Counted from the stretch's first letter, positions 18,322-27,736 are shown. The stretch is 64,000 bases of DNA from Paraglaciecola algarum (GCF_021532655.1 NZ_JAKGAS010000003.1:1-64000); one strand, 5' to 3'. Notes: generated by a model not told the origin, from the sequence alone. Translations and numbers: made by a program.

Positions 18322-18969
18322 ATGCCTAGTCAAACAGCAGAGAATTTATATCAACAACTCAAGCAAGACATTCTTGAGCACAAATTGTTACAAGGCTCTG
18401 TACTTAAACAAGAAGAACTCTCCACCCGATATGGTGTGAGTCGAATTCCCATACGAGACGTATTACAAAGACTAAAAGCCGAAGGTTGGTTAATTCAGTC
18501 AGGAAAATGTGGAGTCATGGTGAATCCACTTACGGCAAAGGAAGCAGAAGACTTATATATGATGCGTATGCGCCTTGAACCTTTGTTACTAGGTTATGCC
18601 ATCCCCCACATCAAGCATAAAACTCTCGGTGAAGCAGCGGATATTTTAGAGCAACTAAAATCCAAGGAACTCACGGCACAACAACATGGCGAACTAAATT
18701 GGCAGTTCCATACCTGTTTGTGCCAAGTAGCAAATAGACCCACGTTATTAAGTACCATCCACAACTTACACCAATTATGCTCCCGCTATATTGGTTTTCA
18801 CGCTATGCAATTGAATTATTTAGAAACCGCTCAAAGTGAGCATATAGATTTGATGGCCGCCATTAAAAATAAGCAGGTAAAAAAAGCTCAAACAATATTA
18901 GAAAAACATATCGCCAATGCAGGAAAGATATTAGTGGACTACCTAACAGCCAACACTCTATCCAGCTAA
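18322..18969 (+). CDS. GntR-family regulator, FadR/FCD subfamily
   Basis: The 215-residue regulator has an N-terminal winged helix (LSTRYGVSRIPIRDVLQRL) and a C-terminal all-helical FCD ligand-binding domain with the metal-site pattern (MRMRLEPLL, NWQFHTCLC, SEHIDLMAAI). It lies 4 nt after benE and likely controls benE through the TTGTATACAA sites before that gene, responding to the transported compound or a metabolite. Its 3' end overlaps the convergent response regulator gene by 12 nt. Confidence 0.88.
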   Translation: MPSQTAENLYQQLKQDILEHKLLQGSVLKQEELSTRYGVSRIPIRDVLQRLKAEGWLIQSGKCGVMVNPLTAKEAEDLYMMRMRLEPLLLGYAIPHIKHKTLGEAADILEQLKSKELTAQQHGELNWQFHTCLCQVANRPTLLSTIHNLHQLCSRYIGFHAMQLNYLETAQSEHIDLMAAIKNKQVKKAQTILEKHIANAGKILVDYLTANTLSS

Positions 18970-19644
18970 ATACTTGTAACCCACACCGTAAATTGATTCA
19001 ATGCGACTGGGTATATCTAACTCAACACTGAGTTTTTTACGTAAATTTTTAATATGTGAATCGATGGCACGTTCATAGTTTTCAGAGTACTTTCCTTGTA
19101 TAGCTGTTAATAACTCTTCCCTAGAAAACACCTTGTTTGGATACTCCAAAAAAGCTTTTAATAAATTAAATTCATTTACCGTTAGCTTGATTGATTGCTC
19201 ATTTACGGTAACTAAATGCTTATCAACATTCAAACTAACGGACCCAACTACCAGAACATTTTCAGTTTTTTTATAGTCGCTTCTACTCAATACGGCTTTA
19301 ACCCTAGCCATTAGCTCTAAAGGGCGAAATGGTTTAGTCACGTAATCATCTGCGCCTAAATCAAAACCGATTAAATGATCGACCTCTTCTATTCGAGCAG
19401 TAAGAAATATAATCGGTACATTGGTAAATTTTCGTAATGTTTTACATACGGCTAGCCCATCTAGTTTGGGTAACATCACATCTAGAATAATTAAATCTGG
19501 CATATGGTTTTTCACACTATTTAACGCTTCAATGCCGTTCGATACATGGCTTGATACATATTCATGTAAGGTTAAATATTTCCCAATCAAAGAGGCTATT
19601 TTTATTTCGTCCTCAACAATTAGAATATGTTTGTTCTCACTCAT
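18958..19644 (-). CDS. OmpR-family response regulator (BaeR-like)
   Basis: The 228-residue protein has a receiver domain with acidic pocket VEDE, phospho-acceptor Asp in LIILDVMLPKLDG (about residue 54), Thr in IFLTAR and Lys in DYVTKPF. A C-terminal winged helix follows (KVFSREELLTAI, RAIDSHIKNLRKKL, GVGYKYLAG). It is paired with the upstream histidine kinase (53-nt gap). A BaeR-box-like direct repeat at 21327-21351 is a plausible target. The tail overlaps the convergent GntR gene by 12 nt. Confidence 0.92.
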   Translation of the reverse strand: MSENKHILIVEDEIKIASLIGKYLTLHEYVSSHVSNGIEALNSVKNHMPDLIILDVMLPKLDGLAVCKTLRKFTNVPIIFLTARIEEVDHLIGFDLGADDYVTKPFRPLELMARVKAVLSRSDYKKTENVLVVGSVSLNVDKHLVTVNEQSIKLTVNEFNLLKAFLEYPNKVFSREELLTAIQGKYSENYERAIDSHIKNLRKKLSVELDIPSRIESIYGVGYKYLAG

Positions 19645-19697
19645 AAACTCTCTATAGTCTTCATTTATTAGTAACTTAATGGCTAGTTATTGGTTGA

Positions 19698-21203
19698 TTA
19701 CGGGTTAATTACTGGCAATTTAATAAATACAGCCAAACCTCCATTTCGAGCTTTTTGAGCTTTAATTTCACCTTGATGGGCGCGAATAATATTTTGACAG
19801 ATTGCCAAACCTATTCCTGCGCCCCCTGACTTTCTATTTCGTGAGGGATCGGCTCGAAATAGTCGATCAAATAACTTGTCTAACGTGCTATCTGGTACAC
19901 CCGGCCCCGAATCCTCTACACAAATATTAAGCCATTTAGTATCTTGGTTTAATCCAACTCTTATCTGCCCAGCAGGCTCGGTATAACGATAATTGTTTTC
20001 TAAAATATTGTTAATAACTTGCGCTAACCTATCGTGATCACCAAGTGTATAAAACTCACCTTCAGGCATTTCGTTATGCACAGTTATTTTTCTATCATGC
20101 AACTTATTGGAATATTTTTTTAATTGAGTAGTAATTAGCTGCTTTAGTTCAACATTTTCTTTTTTACACTGAAATTCGGTACTTTCTGTTAACGATAATT
20201 CATGTAAATCATCAACCAAACGTATTAGTAAATTCACTTCTTCTTGTAAAGATAAAACAGAATCTTTATCACACGAAATCACTCCGTCTTTTATGGCCTG
20301 CATCTCTCCATATAAAATAGTCAACGGAGTACGCAATTCGTGGGAAATATCAATCAACCACTGCTGTTGTTTCGTTTCATAAGACAACAAGGCGGTAGAA
20401 ATTTGATTAAAACTATTGGCCAGATCATGTAGTTCATCTTTAGTATTCACCGAAATTTTCGACTGAAAATTTCGTTTCGCTAATTCAGAGGCCCCCTCAT
20501 TTAATTTACGAATAGGCGCAGTGATATGGCGAGATAAAAAATAACTAAATACCATTGAAATAATAATTCCCAAAACTGCAATTCCAAGACTAAATAACAA
20601 TCTCATTTGTAAATGACGATCTGTAGAGCGAGAATTATTATCATTTACCTCCTTGATAGTCAGCCAACCGATCACGTTTTGCTCTAACATTATTGGTTTA
20701 GAAAGCATCTCCTGAGAGTCATATGTAGCAGAAACTATGGTTATTTCATTTACATCTAATAATGCTAAACGCTCGATAAATGTTTCATTTAAAAACTCTA
20801 AATATCTTTTAAAAGGAGGGGAACCATACTTATTTTTCTCTGGATTTCTTAGCATAAATTGCATATCAAAATTAAATGGCTTACTAGGTTTTACTCTGTC
20901 ATCAACGTCCTCTGCACCTTCTTTATTTCTTGCAAGGCGAAAAACATCAGTCTTAAAAGACATTTCCACTAGGCTTTGCCATTTATGCTTATTGTGAATT
21001 AATTCATCCCAAGTTTGATGTTTTGCGTAGTACTCACTTAATCTTATAGCCAGTTGGCTAAGCTTCTGACTGTCAGCTCTTGCAATAAAATCATTCATAA
21101 AAGATTTATTAGAGAAATAACTTACAGCTTGCATCACTATAACTAAGGTTAGAATGACACTTGCGTTGACAATAAAAAGTTTGTGTAAGAGCTTCAATTT
21201 CAT
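19698..21203 (-). CDS. Sensor histidine kinase (BaeS-like)
   Basis: The 501-residue membrane kinase has an N-terminal helix (about 9-29), a periplasmic sensor region of about 170 residues, a second helix (about 205-225), HAMP (HITAPIRKLNEGASELAKR) and HisKA with the phospho-His in WLIDISHELRTPLTIL. The ATPase domain has N-box INNILENNYRYT, G1 VEDSGPGVP and G2 GGAGIGLAI. Architecture and N-terminus resemble BaeS/envelope-stress sensors. It is the first gene of the pair with the response regulator and is divergent from a lipoprotein gene it may control. Confidence 0.92.
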   Translation of the reverse strand: MKLKLLHKLFIVNASVILTLVIVMQAVSYFSNKSFMNDFIARADSQKLSQLAIRLSEYYAKHQTWDELIHNKHKWQSLVEMSFKTDVFRLARNKEGAEDVDDRVKPSKPFNFDMQFMLRNPEKNKYGSPPFKRYLEFLNETFIERLALLDVNEITIVSATYDSQEMLSKPIMLEQNVIGWLTIKEVNDNNSRSTDRHLQMRLLFSLGIAVLGIIISMVFSYFLSRHITAPIRKLNEGASELAKRNFQSKISVNTKDELHDLANSFNQISTALLSYETKQQQWLIDISHELRTPLTILYGEMQAIKDGVISCDKDSVLSLQEEVNLLIRLVDDLHELSLTESTEFQCKKENVELKQLITTQLKKYSNKLHDRKITVHNEMPEGEFYTLGDHDRLAQVINNILENNYRYTEPAGQIRVGLNQDTKWLNICVEDSGPGVPDSTLDKLFDRLFRADPSRNRKSGGAGIGLAICQNIIRAHQGEIKAQKARNGGLAVFIKLPVINP

Positions 21204-21326
21204 AATGGGTAACCTGACGGCTTTATATACCGCCGAATAAATGTAATGAATGGAAAAGTATTAAGTAAATCCGTTTGAGAGTCGAGTATCAAATAACTGA
21301 TTCATAAAAACACATAAAGTTTGCAA

Positions 21327-21351
21327 TTTTTCTCCACATTTCCTCCACATT
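21327..21351. promoter_or_regulatory. Direct repeat resembling a BaeR box
   Basis: TTTTTCTCCACATT (21327-21340) is followed by CCTCCACATT (21342-21351), giving CTCCACATT twice with an 11-bp period, about one helical turn, as expected for an OmpR-family dimer. The known E. coli BaeR box starts TTTTTCTCCAT. The site lies between the kinase gene and the DUF4397 lipoprotein gene, about 46 nt before the latter's start codon. Binding is inferred. Confidence 0.5.
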
Positions 21352-21396
21352 CTTAAGGTTAAATTAGCCTGCTAATTTTAACCTATGAGAGTAATC

Positions 21397-22770
21397 ATGT
21401 ATCCATTCAAAAAAGCACTTATCGTAACAGTGCTTATTAGTTCAAACTTATTTTTATTTGGCTGCGGCAGCAGCTCAGACGCAACCGAAGATGAAGATGT
21501 CATCACGTACGAAGACAGTTATATTCAATTTTATAATGCGGTTCCCAATAGTAAGAGCACCGCGGTAACTCTAATAGACAGTGACGAAACAGAAAGTTAC
21601 TTGGGACAGGTGAGTTATAGCAGAGCTACCGGGCTAAATACTATTCCTGCAAACAATGAATATGTTCTTTCATTAAGTTACTTAGACGATTTTGGCAAAG
21701 AGGAAGTATTTAACGAACAAGCCATAGAATTAAAAGAAGGCCAAAAGATGGTGGCTATATTTACCGGTAGCTATGACAACCCTGATATAGTGAGTGTGGT
21801 TTATGACCGTTATGACCTTGAAGATGAATTTCGTCTATATTTCACCAATGTGACCAGTAAAACAGCCCAACTTGAAATACTTATTGCTGATGCTGGGGAT
21901 ACCATTGATGAAGCGTCACTTATAGGGGATTTTAATTTTGGCGGTGTAATAGAAAGTGACAAATTTGATCTTGCTGAGTATCACTTTTTTATACGAAATC
22001 TTGATACTGGTGAAGTTATTTTTGATTCCGAAAATATTACCTTTAATTTCAGCACCCAGTACCTAATTGTACTTAAAGATGCCTTTGGTCCAAGCCAATC
22101 TAAAATTGCCATGGATGTAATTGGTAATACCTCATCAGTATTTGAGTTTGACGATCTTGATTCGTTAGCTCAATTTAGAGCGTACAACACCATTGAAAAC
22201 TTAACATCTATAGATCTTTCTATTGACGGCAGCACACCGTTGACAATTGAAGGCTTAACGCCGCTTAATATGACAGAGTTTCAAACAGTGGAATTTGGTG
22301 ATTACCAGTTAAATGTGACAAGTCAAGATAGTGAGATAGTGGTAGATGATTCATTGCTGACTCTCAATCAAAACGAATCTAAAACTGTAATTATTTATCA
22401 AGATCAAAATCAAATTATTTCAGCACTTGATTTTACCCAATATATTATCCCATCTAGCTATCAACATAACGTAGATATAGTTAATTTAATCGAAGATTAT
22501 GAAGACTTAGATGTATATTTTGTAAAGAGTGATGAAACCATAGACACAGCCACTGAATATGCAGTGGGGATCGATTTTACTGAACGCTATACCCGAACGT
22601 TGAATAGTAATTTGTATACCATTTTACTGGTCCATGAGAATGACAATGAACAGAGAAAATTATTAGCTAGATTAGACGATGTGGCTCTAGGCACAACCTC
22701 TGGCTTAGTATTAATTGCCGATGATGCAGACCCCAGCATAGGCGGTTACAAATTAACCCTAGTGGAATAG
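21397..22770 (+). CDS. Secreted lipoprotein with DUF4397-like domains
   Basis: The 457-residue lipoprotein starts at 21397, chosen over ATG 21385 because GAGAG lies at ribosome-binding distance and the product MYPFKKAL then has a compact signal with lipobox LFGC. The mature acidic, beta-rich protein contains stretches like DUF4397 (YIQFYNAVPNSKSTAVTL near residue 40 and LAQFRAYNTIENLTSIDLS near 265), suggesting two or more repeated beta domains. Function unknown. It is divergent from the two-component system and ends at a strong terminator. Confidence 0.7.
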   Translation: MYPFKKALIVTVLISSNLFLFGCGSSSDATEDEDVITYEDSYIQFYNAVPNSKSTAVTLIDSDETESYLGQVSYSRATGLNTIPANNEYVLSLSYLDDFGKEEVFNEQAIELKEGQKMVAIFTGSYDNPDIVSVVYDRYDLEDEFRLYFTNVTSKTAQLEILIADAGDTIDEASLIGDFNFGGVIESDKFDLAEYHFFIRNLDTGEVIFDSENITFNFSTQYLIVLKDAFGPSQSKIAMDVIGNTSSVFEFDDLDSLAQFRAYNTIENLTSIDLSIDGSTPLTIEGLTPLNMTEFQTVEFGDYQLNVTSQDSEIVVDDSLLTLNQNESKTVIIYQDQNQIISALDFTQYIIPSSYQHNVDIVNLIEDYEDLDVYFVKSDETIDTATEYAVGIDFTERYTRTLNSNLYTILLVHENDNEQRKLLARLDDVALGTTSGLVLIADDADPSIGGYKLTLVE

Positions 22771-22791
22771 GATCAAGGAAAAAATAAACCA

Positions 22792-22823
22792 ATAAAATCG
22801 CCGATATAAGTCGGCGATTTTAT
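22792..22823. terminator. Bidirectional rho-independent terminator
   Basis: A perfect 13-bp stem, ATAAAATCGCCGA (22792-22804) with TCGGCGATTTTAT (22811-22823) and a 6-nt loop, lies between the convergent lipoprotein (ends 22770) and aminotransferase (ends 22856) genes. Confidence 0.88.
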
Positions 22824-22855
22824 ATTATTGAATAACTTTAATTAAATTCAGATGG

Positions 22856-24067
22856 CTAAATTTCGTCAGCGTATCCATTTAAATCTAAGGTGCTTTCCAG
22901 TGCCGCCATGCCTGCTGGCAAGTCGAGTTTTTGGCCTAAGAGATTTAAGCTAGCCCCAAATGCATGTAACGTTCTAAACAAATTATGAGTGCGGCATTGC
23001 TCACCCATTTGACCTATTCGCACTATATTGGCACCAAAAGAGCCTGATATTTCCACTTTGTAACGTTTAGACATAGTACTTAATAATTGCTTGCCATCTA
23101 TGCCATTAGGCACACTTATGCCTACCACAGAATTTAAACGAGAAGCTGGCTTGACGTATAAATCTAGTCCCATACCTTGAATACCGGCTTGCAGTGCTTG
23201 AGAGCTGCGCAGGTGACGAGCAAATCTGACGTCAAGAGTTTCAGTGCACACTAAGCGTAATGCTTCATGTATTGCCAAGATCCCAGAAACAGGTGCGGTA
23301 TAGTGATATGACTTTTTATACCAAAACTGGTCGGCTAATTTTGCGTCTAAACACCAGTGGCGCAATTGATCATTGCGAGCTTGGATAAACTGCCAAGCCT
23401 TACTGGAAAAGCCAATAAGCGATACACCGGGAATACAAGACAAACCTTTTTGCCCGCCTGTGATAACAGCGTCAATGCCCCACTCGTCCATATTAAAAGG
23501 CATGGTACTCAAGGTACATACCGCATCAACTATTACCAAACAATCATGTTGTTTAGCAATGGCAGCTATATCTGCCAATTGAGTATTGCAAACTGTACTA
23601 GAGGTTTCACCTTGTACAATAGTTAACACCTGAGGTTTGTGCTCAACTATATATTGTTCTACTAATTTGGGGTCTGCACTTAGCCCTTCTTCTATATCTA
23701 AACGCACCACTTCAGCTTCTACTCGTTGAGCCATTTCAGCTAAACGGCTACTGAAAAAGCCATTACAAACGCTCAATACTTTACTGCCGGGCACAACTAA
23801 ATTAGTCACAGCCATTTCCATAGCCGCTGAGCCAGGCCCAGCCACGCCCAAAATATGCCCTTCTCGGGTTTGAAAAACGTATCGAGACATTAATTTAACT
23901 TGCTCGATAATTTGCGCCATTGTATCGCCTAAGTGATTGATAACAATACCATTGGCCGCTGCAACCTTGGCTGGAATAGGTACTGGACCTGCTCCCATCA
24001 TTAACAAAGGTTCGTCGGGTAATATATTATCTAAAGACAAAAGATTGTCTGGCACTTGGATCTGCAC
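22856..24067 (-). CDS. Class V aminotransferase, alanine-glyoxylate / serine-pyruvate type
   Basis: The 403-residue PLP enzyme shows GAGPVPIP near the N-terminus, PGSAAMEMAV, TIVQGETSS, the cofactor-binding Asp in CLVIVDAVCTLS and the Schiff-base Lys in VITGGQKGLSCIPG (about residue 205). This fits alanine-glyoxylate/serine-pyruvate aminotransferases used in glyoxylate or serine metabolism; the exact amino donor cannot be read from sequence. It stands alone, transcribed away from the argO remnant region. Confidence 0.88.
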   Translation of the reverse strand: MQIQVPDNLLSLDNILPDEPLLMMGAGPVPIPAKVAAANGIVINHLGDTMAQIIEQVKLMSRYVFQTREGHILGVAGPGSAAMEMAVTNLVVPGSKVLSVCNGFFSSRLAEMAQRVEAEVVRLDIEEGLSADPKLVEQYIVEHKPQVLTIVQGETSSTVCNTQLADIAAIAKQHDCLVIVDAVCTLSTMPFNMDEWGIDAVITGGQKGLSCIPGVSLIGFSSKAWQFIQARNDQLRHWCLDAKLADQFWYKKSYHYTAPVSGILAIHEALRLVCTETLDVRFARHLRSSQALQAGIQGMGLDLYVKPASRLNSVVGISVPNGIDGKQLLSTMSKRYKVEISGSFGANIVRIGQMGEQCRTHNLFRTLHAFGASLNLLGQKLDLPAGMAALESTLDLNGYADEI

Positions 24068-24197
24068 GCTTATTCCTTATTTTCAAAAGTTATTTTCAAA
24101 AGCTTAGGGGGAAAACATAGTATACCGAAAACACTCTCCATAACCCCAGCTCTTTATTTAATACCATATAAGGTAAAAACCATATGCTGAAACCAAT

Positions 24198-24227
24198 AAA
24201 AAAGCTCAACCGATTAAGGTTAAGCTT
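24198..24227 (-). terminator. Rho-independent terminator after the argO remnant
   Basis: On the minus strand AAGCTTAACC (24227-24218) pairs with GGTTGAGCTT (24211-24202), 9 of 10 positions, followed by a run of T (24203-24198). It lies 28 nt after the stop of the LysE/ArgO reading frame. Confidence 0.75.
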
Positions 24228-24254
24228 GTTAAATGAATATTGGTTAAGTTTATA

Positions 24255-25116
24255 TCAAGCCATTATTAAACTTGTAGCTAAGACCAACATCAAAATGCCT
24301 ACAAAAGCTTCTAAAATTTTCCAAGAAATAGGTTTATGAAATATTGGCGTTAACATTCGAGCGCCATAACCAAGACTAAAAAAGAAGACAAAGGAAGCGA
24401 TTACCGCCCCTAAAGTAAACTCTAACTTGCTGCCTGTAAATTGAGTGGATATCGATCCTAATAGTACAAACGTATCTAAATAAACGTGGGGGTTTAGCCA
24501 AGTAAATGCCAAACAAATCATAGCGGTTTTAAAAGCTGATACCGATGTTTGAGTGGCGGGATCTAAACCATGATTATTCACATAAGCGGAATAAAAACTT
24601 TTAAAAGCATAAACATATAAAAATACAGCTCCGCCTATTTTTGACAAAGGTTCAACCCAAGGATACCGATCAACTACAGCGGCAAAACCTGAGACTCCAA
24701 GTGAAATGAGTATCGCGTCTGACGCTGCACACAACAAGCAAACCAAAAACACATGCTGTTTTTTAATGCCTTGCTTGGGGCTGTTGCACATTGGTGTATG
24801 TTTTTGCAGCGGTTTGTGCGGTATTTATACAATAAAGCTCGAGTGTGTTGTAGTTGTTCTACATGAGTGAGTGCTGAAGCGGTAAAAATGACGCACAAAC
24901 GCTGTCCAAAGGATTCTGCCTAAACGCTTTTTACTCTTTGTTGCTGACTTTTGACTTAATCCATTAGGCCTTCAAGTCAGCGCCTCAATTAAAAAGCGTT
25001 TAGTTTGAACGAAATTTATACACCAATGAGCAACAGCCCCTTACAAACCCATTTTGTGCACCTATAGCTAATATGAGTGATAAACCTAACGAAAACCCCG
25101 AGATAAAAGCCGACAT
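24255..25116 (-). pseudogene. argO: LysE/ArgO-family amino-acid exporter, split by an inserted element
   Basis: The 5' part (25116-25042) encodes a normal LysE/ArgO N-terminus: MSAFISGFSLG, then ILAIGAQNGFV. The 3' part (from about 24776 to 24255) continues with KQGIKKQHVFLVCLLCAASD, TWLNPHVYLDTFVLLGS and four to five membrane helices. The two are separated by a 264-bp element with terminal inverted repeats. The frame open from 24791 uses an ATG inside the element's inverted repeat and lacks the first helix, so it is not an intact gene. The native ATG overlaps the stop of the GH5 gene (TAATG), indicating a once-coupled operon. Family members export Arg or Lys. Confidence 0.88.
24777..25040. 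mobile_element. MITE-like non-coding element inserted in argO
   Basis: Terminal inverted repeats of 23 bp match at 22 positions: GGGGCTGTTGCACATTGG onward (24777-24799) and, at the other end (25018-25040), the complement of the same sequence with T for A at one site. An internal inverted repeat TAAACGCTTTTTA (24921-24933) / TAAAAAGCGTTTA (24990-25002) encloses smaller repeats. No transposase is encoded. There is no obvious target duplication; removing 24778-25039 restores the argO frame exactly (V-S-K-Q-G-I). Confidence 0.85.
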
Positions 25117-26192
25117 TATTTTTCAGTTACAGAAGAACTCTTTGAGCCACCAGCATAATCGACTTTATGCCAACCACTGATTATTTTTTTCACAATATTT
25201 CCTGATTGAGTAAAGTTTTCCTCTGTCCAATCGCCATTAGGATCACTGTTTTCAGTTAATATTGAAGCGCCTTCTTTTTTGCTATGTAACGACCAATTAC
25301 AATGGGACAAATTATTAGCACGCATAAAGTCCATCCAACGCTGAGTTTCTGCTGCGTCAGGGCCGCCATCACCATCAGCATTTACAGTGCCCCATTCAGT
25401 GACCATAAGGGCGATGCCTTTATTTAATGCGTAAGTGGCTTTATCTCGCAACTCCTGCTTATGGGTGCCAGCATAAAAGTGCAATGTGTACGCAATATTA
25501 TTAAATCCTTGAATAGGACTATCTGCGGCTTTGTCTACATCTTGGGACCAAGTTTGGGTGCCAACAATAATCAGATTATCTTTATCAATCGTTCTAATCG
25601 CTGCAATGACGTTTTCAGCATAAGGTTTTATAACAGAATCCCAATCGGTATGATCTAAGGGTTCGTTATAAATTTCGTAGATCAAATTATCGGTATGCCC
25701 ATACTTTTGAGCTATATGTTTGAAAAAAGCTATGGCTTGTTCGGTATTTTGCTCTGCTTTATGGGAATGCCAGTCCACAATAAAATACATACCCTGCTCT
25801 ATTGCTGCGTCTGCCACCGCTTCAATTTTTTGCATGCGGCCTCTAGGATCCTCTAAATAACCGCCTCTAGATTCTGCTCCCATGGCAATACGCACGATTG
25901 AGGCATTCCAACTTTTTTGCACATATTCCACTACATTTGCATTGTAATATTCGTCAGGAGCTATTTCCCCTTTACTTGCCCAACCTTTATTGCCCCAAAA
26001 TAAACTTGGGCCTGCCAATGAAGCTGGACGGCCTTGATTATCTACAATTTGATTGCCTTTAACCGTTAATGGTCCATGATATTCAACTGCAGTTTGATTG
26101 ACCGACGTTAATGCCATTACTGGTAAAGTAATGATTAACATTAAGATTGTCTTAGTCAGATAGTGTGTAATAAGATTTAAAGGACGTAGCAT
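25116..26192 (-). CDS. Glycoside hydrolase family 5 endoglucanase (cellulase)
   Basis: The 358-residue secreted enzyme has a signal peptide (about 1-27). A GH5 TIM barrel follows, with NWKG-like SLFWGNKGW, RIAMGAE, DWHSH, the acid/base Glu in IYEIYNEPLDH, the His/Tyr pair in TLHFYAGTHK, the nucleophile Glu in MVTEWGTVNADG and NWSLHSK. This pattern fits GH5 subfamily 2 endo-beta-1,4-glucanases. No carbohydrate-binding module is present. The stop codon overlaps the start of the disrupted argO by one base (TAATG). Confidence 0.9.
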   Translation of the reverse strand: MLRPLNLITHYLTKTILMLIITLPVMALTSVNQTAVEYHGPLTVKGNQIVDNQGRPASLAGPSLFWGNKGWASKGEIAPDEYYNANVVEYVQKSWNASIVRIAMGAESRGGYLEDPRGRMQKIEAVADAAIEQGMYFIVDWHSHKAEQNTEQAIAFFKHIAQKYGHTDNLIYEIYNEPLDHTDWDSVIKPYAENVIAAIRTIDKDNLIIVGTQTWSQDVDKAADSPIQGFNNIAYTLHFYAGTHKQELRDKATYALNKGIALMVTEWGTVNADGDGGPDAAETQRWMDFMRANNLSHCNWSLHSKKEGASILTENSDPNGDWTEENFTQSGNIVKKIISGWHKVDYAGGSKSSSVTEK

Positions 26193-26390
26193 TTTTTAGT
26201 TCTCTATGTTTTTTAAATTATTCATAAAACCATGGGCTAAATTCATCCCATTATTGATTAGTTGTATCTCAAATAACCAATGTAAACTGATTGGACTTTA
26301 TTATCAGTTATGATTTGTGACAATTAGACATAATTATTTTCGTTAAAATAATGCAAACTAACAATATGCGATTCTTTACTGAGCAATTAG

Positions 26391-26951
26391 ATGTTTAAAG
26401 CACTCGATTCAAAACAGCAGATAAAATTAGTATTTGGTATTTTTGTTGTTTTTACCGCTATTGAATTGGTTAACCTATTTACTGGTAGGATGTTAAATCA
26501 ATTTGGCAACATTCCCCGTTACGTGCCTGGATTGACCGGTATTCTATTTGGCCCATTTTTACACGGCGGCATACAACACTATTTTTCCAATATTATTCCT
26601 TTATGTATTTTTAGTTATTTATTGTTGCAATATGGCATAAAGCGCTATGTGTATGTGACGATTTGGATTATTACGCTAACTGGAATTTTGGTTTGGTTAT
26701 TTGCCCGACCAGCCACCCATATTGGTGTAAGCGGGGTTGTATACGGCTACTTTGGTTATTTGTTATTAGCAGGCTTTTTAAGTGGCAAGTTTAAATTGAT
26801 AGTTATTTCATTATTAGTGGGTTTCTTTTACGGTGGGCTGATTTTTGGTGTATTACCTTCAAGGCCTTTTGTCTCTTGGGAATCCCACTTATTTGGTTTT
26901 ATCGGTGGCTTAGTGGCTGCAAAGTTCTGGGCTACACCCAGTAAAATATGA
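26391..26951 (+). CDS. Rhomboid family intramembrane serine protease
   Basis: The 186-residue membrane protein has about six helices. The catalytic Ser lies in IGVSGVVYGYFGYLLL (GxSG) and the His in SWESHLFGFIGGL; HGGIQHYFSN fits the upstream His/Asn region. It cleaves membrane proteins within or near the bilayer. It appears monocistronic; the next gene begins 86 nt downstream. The size is the minimal bacterial rhomboid form. Confidence 0.9.
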   Translation: MFKALDSKQQIKLVFGIFVVFTAIELVNLFTGRMLNQFGNIPRYVPGLTGILFGPFLHGGIQHYFSNIIPLCIFSYLLLQYGIKRYVYVTIWIITLTGILVWLFARPATHIGVSGVVYGYFGYLLLAGFLSGKFKLIVISLLVGFFYGGLIFGVLPSRPFVSWESHLFGFIGGLVAAKFWATPSKI

Positions 26952-27037
26952 ATATTCATAAAATTACGCTTAGCCTTAGTTGATAATTTGAATATAATGA
27001 CCTCACAAAAACAAATAGTAATGTAATTAGGGTTCGA

Positions 27038-27736
27038 ATGTCGGAAACAAAACCGAAAAAACAAGGTGGAATGTTAGCCAATCTAGCGTTTAACATAGTT
27101 ATTCCTGTGGTTATCATGTCAAAACTAAGTGGTGCTGAATACTTAGGGCCTGCTTGGAGTATAGTCGCTGCACTTATCTTCCCTATTGGTTACGGCTTGT
27201 GGGATCTAAAACAATCAGGAAAAGTGAACGCTTTTTCGATACTGGGTATTGTGAGCGTATTTTTAACTGGCGGAATTAGTTTATTAGAATTACCAGCTGA
27301 ATATATTGCAATCAAAGAAGCAGCCATCCCTGGAATCATTGGCATTGCTGTGCTTTTTACCCAACGAACTAGCAAACCTTTACTCAAAGTATTTGTGTTA
27401 AATGAACAAATAGTTAACTGGCCAAATTTAACCAAAGCGTTAGAAAGTGCAGGTAATACAGAAGCCTTCGAGAAGAAAATGGCAAATAGCTCCTATATTG
27501 TAGCTGGTTCGTTTTTCTTATCATCTGCACTCAATTACATTTTAGCCAAAGTCATTTTAGTCAGCCCGCCAGGTACCACAGAGTACACTGAAGAGTTAGG
27601 CAGAATGACCGCGTTAAGTTACCCCGTTATTGTGATACCCAGCATGGTAATGTTAATGGGCGCTCTATGGTATTTGTTCGCTCAGATTAAAAAATTGACC
27701 GGTGAAGAGTTAGAAAATTTTTTGGCGGAAGTTTAG
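27038..27736 (+). CDS. VC0807-like integral membrane protein
   Basis: The 232-residue protein has five to six predicted membrane helices (for example LAFNIVIPVVIM, FSILGIVSVFLTGGISLLEL, YIVAGSFFLSSALNYILAKV, SYPVIVIPSMVMLMGALWYLF). It resembles the VC0807/septation-protein-A-like family; the function is not established. A GTG-free ATG start is preceded by AGGG. It ends just before a strong bidirectional terminator shared with the phosphatase gene. Confidence 0.5.
   Translation: MSETKPKKQGGMLANLAFNIVIPVVIMSKLSGAEYLGPAWSIVAALIFPIGYGLWDLKQSGKVNAFSILGIVSVFLTGGISLLELPAEYIAIKEAAIPGIIGIAVLFTQRTSKPLLKVFVLNEQIVNWPNLTKALESAGNTEAFEKKMANSSYIVAGSFFLSSALNYILAKVILVSPPGTTEYTEELGRMTALSYPVIVIPSMVMLMGALWYLFAQIKKLTGEELENFLAEV

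Noticed and set aside
24255..24791. Reading frame of 178 codons as an intact LysE/ArgO gene
   Set aside because: Its first codons come from the inverted repeat of the inserted element and the first helix is missing; the true start is at 25116.
24674..24898. ORF within the inserted element
   Set aside because: No transposase-like or other recognisable motif; spans the element boundary into argO.
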